From assembly GCA_029212925.1 (NCBI GenBank), contig JARGOB010000002.1, forward strand, positions 186,001 through 250,000: a stretch of DNA of 64,000 nt. Direction: 5' to 3'. The translations under genes and the position numbers were made by a program. Positions 55,063 through 64,000 of this stretch are shown piece after piece. Numbering within the stretch: position 1 is the stretch's first letter; every line of letters begins with the position of its first letter. Under the pieces are notes generated by a model that saw only the letters and a list, made by a program, of their open reading frames with translations, did no database searches and was not told the origin of the DNA. The DNA is from Coxiellaceae bacterium (GTDB taxonomy: Bacteria; Pseudomonadota; Gammaproteobacteria; Coxiellales; Coxiellaceae).

Positions 55063-55236
55063 CGCACTAGTCTTTGTCACCCCCGACTCGATCCGGGGTC
55101 CAGGATATTACAGCATGGCCCCCAGACAATCGACTAGTCACCCTGGAATTTAGCTTTAAATACTTGACTATCAAGACGGTAGATCCCGGCTCGGGGGCCG
55201 GGATGACAACACAGGCGCCAGGATGACAGCGCGAAG
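55063..55236. repeat. REP-like repeat cluster upstream of the 54264-55028 gene
   Basis: Several units: TTGTCACCCCCGACTCGAT / CCGGGGTCCAGG, then GATCCCGGCTCGGGGGCC / CCGGGATGACA, then CGCCAGGATGACAG. The spacer includes an AT-rich part. No gene. Confidence 0.7.
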
Positions 55237-55299
55237 GATACAAATAAGCCAGACATAAAGCCTGGCTTAGTAAAAAATTACAAGATCACAAATTATTTA

Positions 55300-56043
55300 T
55301 TAGCTAAGTAAGCGTGCATCAGGCGCATCTGTAGCTGGAGCTGGGGCTGTTTCTGTTGCACGCACATGCTCAAACGCAACAGGGGCTTCCGTACTTGCTG
55401 CTCGCAAGCTCAACGAACGGTTACCTGCATCTAAACGTGTTTCAAGCGCAGCATAATAAGCATCACCTAGTGCTCGCATTCCTTTACGGCCGCTAGCTAC
55501 ACCATTACCAAAGTCACCTAATTTATTCGCTGGAGAACCTTGGTTCGTCAAAAACCACACTTTACCTTGCTGCTCTAAAACAGGATCCATAAAATCAGTT
55601 GCAATAGTTTCAGCCATGGATGCGGGAGGCACACTGCTAAACAGTGAGCTACTCACACCAACGCCCGTACCACAACAACCTGATGACAAAGTAACAATAG
55701 GGGTTAGCTTCACGTATTGCTTTAGTTCAGCATTAGCAAACAAATCTAACGATTTAAATAGCTGCGCAATCACTGCGGCTTGATTAGAGGCGGTTCTACC
55801 CATGTGTGGCGTTTCTTTTGCGCCTGCATTGTATTCACGGCATTCTCTAATCTGGCTAGCATTAGCACCAAAAGCTATCGATATTGGGCGAACTTGACTG
55901 GGATGCTCTGCTTTTTGACGAGCCACTTCAGCGCGTATCAATTCAAGTAAAGCGGCTGCTTGAACGGCATAGTCAGCCTTTTTGCTTTTCGCTTTTGGGT
56001 CATAATCAATTTGCACTCTAACTAAATCGCCTACTTGTCTCAT
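55300..56043 (-). CDS. Protein of unknown function, 247 residues
   Basis: A soluble protein from ATG 56043 behind GGGAGCAG. It contains LLELIRAEVARQKAEHPSQV and SIAFGANASQIRECREYNAG, and a GCCGTGVGVSSS Gly/Ser stretch. The C-terminal 40 residues are rich in Ala, Pro and acid (ATETAPAPATDAPDARLLS), perhaps a secretion tail. No family recognised; an effector is one possibility. Confidence 0.5.
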   Translation of the reverse strand: MRQVGDLVRVQIDYDPKAKSKKADYAVQAAALLELIRAEVARQKAEHPSQVRPISIAFGANASQIRECREYNAGAKETPHMGRTASNQAAVIAQLFKSLDLFANAELKQYVKLTPIVTLSSGCCGTGVGVSSSLFSSVPPASMAETIATDFMDPVLEQQGKVWFLTNQGSPANKLGDFGNGVASGRKGMRALGDAYYAALETRLDAGNRSLSLRAASTEAPVAFEHVRATETAPAPATDAPDARLLS

Positions 56044-56264
56044 ATCTGCTCCCGAATAATCATTTATTTTTATTAAACAGCCCACGATGGCTGCATTGCC
56101 GCATTATTATACATTTATCAGTCTAGTAATAAAGGACTATTGGCTACTTTATCGCAGCCCCTGCCTTTTATTCATTCTGCTTATATGCTAACTAGCCCGG
56201 CTGTAGACCGGTAGTTTAATTTCTGACATACTATTAGGCAGTTAGCTCATACAAGGATATTCCT

Positions 56265-56696
56265 ATGCGCAACCTCCGCGATCTACCAACAGGATTCAGC
56301 TTAATTGAATTACTGGTTGCTATAGCCATTGTTGCCATACTCTGCGCAGCGGGCATTCCCGCCTACATGAGCTATCTCGCCAAATCGCGCATGAGCGAAT
56401 TGGTATCTTTTGCCGATAAATACAAATCACCAGTGGCTGAATGCCTTGAACAAAATGCGGGCACCGCCACCGGTTGTGACGGTGGTGCTGAAGGCATTCC
56501 AGCTAATATCACTTCGGGACCCGGCCACATCTCTACCATCACCATCAGTGACGGCGTTATCACCGCCACCCCAAGAAACTCAGGCGGACTCACTTCCAGT
56601 GATACTTATGTATTAACCCCAACCTGGGACGCCACTAACGGCACCAGTTGGACACCATCGGGCGGTGCGTGTACCAACAGTTATGTGAAGTGTTAA
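56265..56696 (+). CDS. Type IV pilin-like protein
   Basis: A 143-residue prepilin: leader MRNLRDLPTG, then FSLIELLVAIAIVAILCAA with the Gly-Phe cleavage site and the key Glu at position 5 of the mature chain. Cys pairs (AECLEQ, GCDGG; ACTNSYVKC) suit a C-terminal disulfide loop. AAGGAT precedes the ATG. No other pilus gene is in the window, so assembly depends on genes elsewhere. The stop overlaps the convergent Fic gene by 4 bases. Confidence 0.85.
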   Translation: MRNLRDLPTGFSLIELLVAIAIVAILCAAGIPAYMSYLAKSRMSELVSFADKYKSPVAECLEQNAGTATGCDGGAEGIPANITSGPGHISTITISDGVITATPRNSGGLTSSDTYVLTPTWDATNGTSWTPSGGACTNSYVKC

Positions 56697-57679
56697 CTAT
56701 TTTTTTCAACATCCAGCTTGTGCAATATTTCTTTTAGCGTAAATCTTTTTTGCTTTAAGCGTTGGATTTTCTTTACCCTCGTTAACAGCTCGACAGCAAA
56801 CAATTGATAACCGGCAGGTGTGACATCAGTTACATTGATCAACCCCAGTTTGACCCAATGCCGAATGGTAGACACATTCTCATTAGCTTGCTGCGCAAAT
56901 TCACCTATTTTAAGCAGTTTTTTACTGCTTTCACTAAAACTATCACCCTGCATTGCTTGTAAATATATATCTAAAGAGCGATCAACTGCTTTGGCAACCA
57001 GTTGATAGTAATCCTGCTTAGAGCCACCTAATTGCGCTTGCTCCAATGAAGCGATATAGGCAAGGCGATCTTGCGTACGAATTATTGCTGGCGGATACCC
57101 CAACATCATTAAAATCATGTTCATCAATAAGCGGGCCGCTCGACCATTACCATCAACAAATGGATGTATTGTCACTAATTGGTAGTGCACCTCTGCTGCA
57201 AATTCTACTGCATGCAGCTGAGAAGCTTGCTTTAAAAAAGCAGCGAACGCATCCATTAAATCAGGCACTTTTCTTGGGTTAGGCAGCACAACTGTTGAAC
57301 CTGAAATACGCACCGGTACACTGCGAAAGAAACCCGCATGTTCGTCATCAATGCCTTTCAAAATAACATCATGGATATGCAATATATCTTTAATCTGAAG
57401 GTTGCCAGGTTTACGTTTAACTTGCTGCTTCACCCAGTCCAGCGCTTTAGCATGGTTAGTTGCCTCTAAGTGCTCAACCAACGTTTTACCACCAACCGTT
57501 AACCCCTTCTCAACAACCAACGCCGTTTCACGCCGCGTCATGGTATTACCCTCAATCGCATTACTGGTATAAGTCAGCTCCACACGAAACCAATCATCCA
57601 AGTTATGCACGAGCGCATTGGGCAGAGGCCTTAACGCATCTAGCTGCTGTTTCTTTACTGTTAAGTCATCGCATTTCAT
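56693..57679 (-). CDS. Fic-domain protein with C-terminal MerR-type HTH
   Basis: A 328-residue putative AMP-transferase: N-terminal inhibitory helix TSNAIEGN (Ser39, Glu43), Fic loop HPFVDGNGRAAR, and a C-terminal MerR-like helix-turn-helix (GEFAQQANENVSTIRHWVKLGLI; RLKQKRFTLKEI). It probably adenylylates a protein and is held off by its own helix. The promoter carries a perfect palindrome, so the HTH likely controls its own gene. Confidence 0.88.
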   Translation of the reverse strand: MKCDDLTVKKQQLDALRPLPNALVHNLDDWFRVELTYTSNAIEGNTMTRRETALVVEKGLTVGGKTLVEHLEATNHAKALDWVKQQVKRKPGNLQIKDILHIHDVILKGIDDEHAGFFRSVPVRISGSTVVLPNPRKVPDLMDAFAAFLKQASQLHAVEFAAEVHYQLVTIHPFVDGNGRAARLLMNMILMMLGYPPAIIRTQDRLAYIASLEQAQLGGSKQDYYQLVAKAVDRSLDIYLQAMQGDSFSESSKKLLKIGEFAQQANENVSTIRHWVKLGLINVTDVTPAGYQLFAVELLTRVKKIQRLKQKRFTLKEILHKLDVEKNS

Positions 57680-57690
57680 ACCATAAAGTA

Positions 57691-57712
57691 TAAACCATAA
57701 CGTTATGGTTTA
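57691..57712. promoter_or_regulatory. Palindromic operator before the Fic-MerR gene
   Basis: TAAACCATAAC and GTTATGGTTTA form a perfect 22-base palindrome. A TATACT -10 on the minus strand (57693-57688) overlaps it. The likely ligand is the HTH domain of the Fic protein. Confidence 0.8.
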
Positions 57713-57808
57713 CAAAATACGGCATGACGCTTACCATGCAACTATATCTTATTGATAAATATGAATAATATGTAAATACTGAGAGAGAAGTGCAAAGGCT
57801 GCAGCCCA

Positions 57809-57900
57809 AAGGCGGATATCTGTGCCTATTTTACGTAAGTAAAGCGCAACGGAGCGGAGCGCAGTGAGCCATGAAGTAAAATAGGTACAGTGTTCGCCTT
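57809..57900 (+). repeat. Palindromic repeat family 1, copy 3
   Basis: 92 bases starting AAGGCGGATATCTGTGCC and ending GTGTTCGCCTT. Inner arms CCTATTTTAC and GTAAAATAGG keep pairing although both differ from the other copies. Confidence 0.85.
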
Positions 57901-57915
57901 TGAAAGTATATTTGC

Positions 57916-60063
<2,148 letters not shown>

Positions 60064-60085
60064 TTAACCTGTGTTTGCCTCAGGC

Positions 60086-61249
60086 CTAAAAATTACCAAT
60101 ACCATCATTTAGGGTATCTAAGTAGCGGGAATACTTAAACAAACGATCCCGCCCTTTGCCAGTGATTTCTTCTATGACACCTAATTGACACAAATGCCTT
60201 AATGCTTTCGAGGCAGTTGGGACAGTGACGGACGCTTGCTTTGCCAACTTCGCAATGTTATTGACAGGATATTTTTGCAATGCATGAAAAATCATTAACG
60301 CCGACCCCGCCGATCGACCAAGCTTTTCAATTGACTCTCTATCCTGCCTAAGTAAATTCATCACTCGGTGCGCGGTATCTACGGCCTGCTGTGAAGTAAC
60401 CACAACACCCTCAAGAAAAAAAGCAACCCACCTCTCCCAATCGCCCGTTTCTCGTACCGACTGTAATTGCTCGTAATATTCCTGACGGAATGTTTTAAAA
60501 TACAAACTTAAATACAGCATCGGTTTAGACAACAAACCTTCACAACAAAGAATAAAAGTAATCAATAATCGCCCTAAACGACCATTACCATCTAAAAATG
60601 GGTGAATTGTTTCAAACTGCACATGAGCCAACGCTGCTTTTACTAATACCGGCAAACACTTATCGTCATGCAAGAATAGCTCCAAATCTCCCAACAGCTT
60701 TATCAGTCGATCTGGCGATGGTGGCACAAATTTCGCATTACCAGGTCTGGTGCCTCCAATCCAATTTTGCGATTGACGGAACTCACCTGGCTGTTTTGAA
60801 CTACCACGACGCCCTTTCATTAACACCGCATGTATTTCTTTCATTAACCGCAAACTTAATGGAAAGTCATCCTGCCTTAATCGTTTTAAACCATACTCCA
60901 TCGCCGCGACGTAATTCGAGACCTCAACAACATCATCTTCGGGCACACCCGGCACCTCATGATTTTCATACGTCAACAAATCTGATAACGACGATTGAGT
61001 ACCTTCAATTTGTGAAGATAATACTGCTTCCTTCCTTATATAGAGATATAAAAATAATTCAGGGTCAGGAAGGCTATGACTAACCCCATCCAGTCGACCT
61101 AAAGCAATATTGGCGCGATCAATCAGTGGATATAAGCCTTCCATCACTAGCGCTGGGCTCGGCGGCAAAGGTTTTGGAACATAAACTATATAATGCTCAC
61201 CTGCTACAGAAGCTTCTACTTTGTCACCAATTCGAGTTGTTTTGTCCAT
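60086..61249 (-). CDS. Fic-domain protein with C-terminal winged helix
   Basis: A protein of about 387 residues: an N-terminal Fic_N-like region with the inhibitory motif SSQIEGTQ, the Fic loop HPFLDGNGRLGR, and a C-terminal winged helix (IAKLAKQASVTVPTASKALRHLCQLGVI). It is a class II Fic protein by its N-terminal inhibitor. GTG 61258 is an alternative start. Several copies of a 12-base operator lie upstream. It is not a close copy of the Fic protein at 56693. Confidence 0.88.
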   Translation of the reverse strand: MDKTTRIGDKVEASVAGEHYIVYVPKPLPPSPALVMEGLYPLIDRANIALGRLDGVSHSLPDPELFLYLYIRKEAVLSSQIEGTQSSLSDLLTYENHEVPGVPEDDVVEVSNYVAAMEYGLKRLRQDDFPLSLRLMKEIHAVLMKGRRGSSKQPGEFRQSQNWIGGTRPGNAKFVPPSPDRLIKLLGDLELFLHDDKCLPVLVKAALAHVQFETIHPFLDGNGRLGRLLITFILCCEGLLSKPMLYLSLYFKTFRQEYYEQLQSVRETGDWERWVAFFLEGVVVTSQQAVDTAHRVMNLLRQDRESIEKLGRSAGSALMIFHALQKYPVNNIAKLAKQASVTVPTASKALRHLCQLGVIEEITGKGRDRLFKYSRYLDTLNDGIGNF

Positions 61250-61285
61250 TTCATACACCAGTAGTTATTAAACCGAAACCAGATA

Positions 61286-61367
61286 TCCTTTAATAGTGAC
61301 CATCTTAATGTAAAATCTTTTAATACTCAACACCACTATTAAAGGATAGCGCATTATCCTTTAATAA
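61286..61367. promoter_or_regulatory. Operator cluster before the second Fic gene
   Basis: ATCCTTTAATA at 61286, a variant AATCTTTTAATA at 61315, and a pair TATTAAAGGATA (61338-61349) / TATCCTTTAATA (61356-61367) around GCGCAT. The repeated 12-base site suits the winged-helix domain of the Fic protein. Confidence 0.75.
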
Positions 61368-61453
61368 CGACAACCCTAACCACAAAAAATTAGGGCTATA
61401 TTAACCATTTGATTTAAATAGATTAAAAATGACACGGAGACAGAAGCACACTT

Positions 61454-62275
61454 TCAGGCATGCCCAACGGTAAAGCGCGGCAAGTCTGAAAAATCTTGGT
61501 GGTTCATCACCCGCTCAAAACCCGCTTGACGTAAAATATCAGCCACGGCTTCGGCTTGTCGGTAACCGTGCTCCAACACAATAACACCTTGTGGTTTTAA
61601 ATAAGACTTGGCTTGTGCGGCAATGATTTTGATATCGGATAAACCAGCATCATTGGCAATCAATGCCGTCGTTGGCTCGTAATGGCGCACTGCAGGTTCT
61701 AATGCGGAATCACTGTCAGCGATATACGGTGGGTTCGACACGATCACATCGTAATCATGATCCGGCAATGCTTCACACCAATTGCCTTGATAAAAACGAA
61801 TGCGATTAAGGTTGAGCTGCTCCGCATTATTCTCAGCAATGCCTACAGCCTCGGGGGATACATCAGTAGCATCGATCTGCCAATCGGGCCGCTCATGCGC
61901 TAACGCACAAGCTATCGCACCAGAACCCGTACCTAAATCAGCACACTTAATCGGATGTTGATATTCTGTAATCAACCACTCCACCAAACACTCTGTTTCC
62001 GGACGCGGAATCAACACATCGGGCGTCACCTTAAAAGGCAACGACCAAAACTCTTTATGCCCTATGATATACGCCACCGGCTCACCTTTTTGACGGCGAC
62101 GCATCCACTGCAATAATTGCGGATCAGGCAACACATCATGTTCAGGGTATGCAAATAAAAAACTGCGTGGCTTTTCTAGCCATGCTGCAATTAAACATTC
62201 AGCATCAAGACGTGATGACTCACTAACAGAACTTAAAATTTCAGCGTATTGCGACAATAATAATTTGAGTTGCAC
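61454..62275 (-). CDS. prmC: Release-factor glutamine methyltransferase
   Basis: A 273-residue enzyme that methylates the Gln of the GGQ motif of release factors. It has CADLGTGSGAIACALA and the catalytic VSNPPYIADSD. It is 3 bases downstream of prfA, its substrate's gene. Confidence 0.96.
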   Translation of the reverse strand: MQLKLLLSQYAEILSSVSESSRLDAECLIAAWLEKPRSFLFAYPEHDVLPDPQLLQWMRRRQKGEPVAYIIGHKEFWSLPFKVTPDVLIPRPETECLVEWLITEYQHPIKCADLGTGSGAIACALAHERPDWQIDATDVSPEAVGIAENNAEQLNLNRIRFYQGNWCEALPDHDYDVIVSNPPYIADSDSALEPAVRHYEPTTALIANDAGLSDIKIIAAQAKSYLKPQGVIVLEHGYRQAEAVADILRQAGFERVMNHQDFSDLPRFTVGHA

Positions 62276-62278
62276 GAT

Positions 62279-63367
62279 TTAATCCTCAGACAATGCGGCC
62301 AATTGCTCGGCTTGTAATTCATGCACTAACGGTTGAATTACATCATCCAATGAACCTTCAATCACTTCGTCTAATTTATATAATGTTAAATTGATACGAT
62401 GATCCGTCACACGACCTTGCGGAAAATTATAGGTACGAATACGCTCAGAACGATCACCACTGCCAACCAAACTTTTACGTGCCGCGGCTTGCTCTTTTTG
62501 ATGCGCTTCTTGTTCCGCTGCTAATAATCGACTGGATAATAGCGATAACGCACGCGCTTTATTCTTATGTTGTGAACGCTCATCTTGACACTCCACCACA
62601 ACACCAGTAGGAATATGCGTAATACGAATCGCTGAGTCAGTTTTATTAACGTGCTGACCACCCGCACCGGAAGCACGGAACGTATCGATACGTAAATCAT
62701 TGGGATTAACGTCCACGGCATCCACCTCATCCGCTTCTGGCATAATCGCGACCGTACACGCCGACGTATGTACACGCCCTTGCGATTCAGTCACCGGCAC
62801 GCGCTGCACACGATGCGCACCCGACTCAAATTTTAATTGTGAATACACGCCCTGCCCCTCAATACGCGCAATCACTTCTTTATAACCGCCATGCTCACCT
62901 TCACTGGCAGACATCACCTCCACCCGCCACTTTCTTTGTTCAGCATAACGCGAATACATACGAAACAAATCACCAGCAAAAATCGATGCTTCATCACCAC
63001 CGGTACCAGCACGCACTTCTAAATACACATTGCGATCATCGTTTGGATCTTTCGGTAATAACAGCACTTGCAACTGCTGCTCTAAATCTTGCTGCTCAGT
63101 CGTCAGTTCTTTTAATTCTTCTTGTGCTAACTCACGCATATCATTGTCTTGCTCATCTGCGATCATTGCATTAGCGTTTCCAATCGCGTCTTTCACTTCA
63201 ACGTAACGCTTAAAACACTGCACCACTGGCTCGAGCTGCGCATACTCTTTACCCAATTCGCGGTAACGATTTTGATCGTTCATCACTTCTGGATCACTGA
63301 GCAAGCCACCCACTTCTTGATAGCGATGAGACAAGTTTTCTAATTTATGGATAAGTGAGGTTTTCAT
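62279..63367 (-). CDS. prfA: Peptide chain release factor 1
   Basis: A 362-residue factor recognising UAA and UAG. It has the GGQ loop [17 protein letters not shown] and [14 protein letters not shown], where the PVT tripeptide replaces PAT of E. coli. Standard position between hemA and prmC. Confidence 0.97.
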   Translation of the reverse strand: MKTSLIHKLENLSHRYQEVGGLLSDPEVMNDQNRYRELGKEYAQLEPVVQCFKRYVEVKDAIGNANAMIADEQDNDMRELAQEELKELTTEQQDLEQQLQVLLLPKDPNDDRNVYLEVRAGTGGDEASIFAGDLFRMYSRYAEQRKWRVEVMSASEGEHGGYKEVIARIEGQGVYSQLKFESGAHRVQRVPVTESQGRVHTSACTVAIMPEADEVDAVDVNPNDLRIDTFRASGAGGQHVNKTDSAIRITHIPTGVVVECQDERSQHKNKARALSLLSSRLLAAEQEAHQKEQAAARKSLVGSGDRSERIRTYNFPQGRVTDHRINLTLYKLDEVIEGSLDDVIQPLVHELQAEQLAALSED

Positions 63368-63376
63368 TCTGACTTC

Positions 63377-64000
63377 TTAAATATCAAACAGCTTCTTAAT
63401 GATCAGCAGCTTTTCCATTTCATCCTGATAAGCCGCTTGACGCAATTGAACCGTCGGTTGGTGAATTAATTTATTGGTGATATTACGTGCTAATTCTTGC
63501 ATCACTGTTTCAGGGTCTTTGCCTGCTTGCAGCCTGGCCACCGCTCGCGATAATTCAAATTCGCGCATCTCTACCGCCTTCTGACGATAGCGGCTAATCA
63601 TATCCGCTGCATCAACAACACGCAACTGTTGAATATAGTGTTGTGCATGCTCAGCTGCCAATTGCTCAGCCTGTGCCGCCGCTTCTATACGCGTGGATTC
63701 ATTCTCAAGGATAATTTCTTGCAAATCATCAATATTATACAGATAGACGTTTTCAAGCTCCGTCGCCTGTTTCTCAATATCACGTGGTACCGCTAAATCA
63801 ACCAATAACAATGGGCGATGCTTACGTACTCGCTGTGCTGACTCAATCGCACCCTTGCCTAATATAGGTAATTGACTCGCTGTAGCAGTTACCACAATAT
63901 CAGCTTGTGCCAATTGCTCAGCCACCTCAGGCATCGTTACCAAACGTGCACCAAATTGTTCAGCAAAAGGTTCGGCCTTTAATACTGAACGATTAGCGAC
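63377..64000 (-). CDS. hemA: Glutamyl-tRNA reductase (C-terminal part, runs off the window)
   Basis: The frame begins at the window edge with ANRSVLKAEPFAEQFG and continues LAQADIVVTATASQLPIL, DLAVPRDIE and the helical dimerisation end. HemA makes glutamate-1-semialdehyde, the first step of tetrapyrrole synthesis. The catalytic Cys domain lies beyond 64000. It is 9 bases upstream of prfA. Confidence 0.95.
   Translation of the reverse strand, partial: VANRSVLKAEPFAEQFGARLVTMPEVAEQLAQADIVVTATASQLPILGKGAIESAQRVRKHRPLLLVDLAVPRDIEKQATELENVYLYNIDDLQEIILENESTRIEAAAQAEQLAAEHAQHYIQQLRVVDAADMISRYRQKAVEMREFELSRAVARLQAGKDPETVMQELARNITNKLIHQPTVQLRQAAYQDEMEKLLIIKKLFDI

Overview
The window comes from a gammaproteobacterial chromosome with moderate to low GC. 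The gene order dcd-apbC-metG-rsxB-nth-DUF1841, pyrC-rnt, hemA-prfA-prmC, purM-purN and DUF2066-hda is typical of Gammaproteobacteria. An LbtU-type outer-membrane protein, a tyrosine-phosphatase-like protein with a CX5R loop, two Fic proteins and several large orphan proteins that look like effectors point towards a host-associated lineage, possibly Legionellales. That placement is inference, because no rRNA gene is present.

Layout: 1-466 holds the start of ybiT. 658-3957 is an operon of membrane GT-C-like protein, CDP-alcohol phosphatidyltransferase, histidine phosphatase and methyltransferase. 4017-12168 holds an amidase, a phosphatase, an APC transporter, deoC, hda, a DUF2066 protein, a GNAT protein and a secreted nucleoside hydrolase. 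12181-26029 is an accessory block: sulfotransferase, two HPr-kinase-like proteins, a PqqD-type chaperone, a lasso-B2-type transglutaminase-like protein, a nucleotidyltransferase, an ABC exporter, a flavoprotein, a secreted protein and a 50-residue peptide ending in Ser. It resembles a RiPP pathway without the usual cyclase. 26090-34785 is a patchwork of AAA-ATPases, an AbiE-type toxin-antitoxin pair, a 2OG-Fe(II) oxygenase and many truncated gene copies. 34880-51830 is mostly housekeeping: purM, purN, ihfB, dcd, apbC, metG, rsxB, nth, two porins, pyrC, rnt, a peroxiredoxin, sodB, dapB and a globin. 51843-56696 has msrA, three orphan proteins and a pilin. 56693-61249 has two Fic-HTH proteins and a FadH-like reductase. 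61454-64000 is prmC, prfA and partial hemA.

The main points of interest are these. (1) The HPr-kinase/PqqD/B2/nucleotidyltransferase/ABC cluster and its candidate peptide. (2) Six AAA-ATPase genes (DUF234 or DUF4143 nuclease-linked, plus one with only a C-terminal helical region), each preceded by its own palindromic or tandem repeat. Several lie between a complete gene and a stray 3' piece of that gene or a relative, which suggests cassettes that insert at gene ends. (3) Two families of long palindromic repeats whose arms vary in a compensatory way between copies. (4) Fic-HTH and AbiE genes that sit behind palindromic operators.
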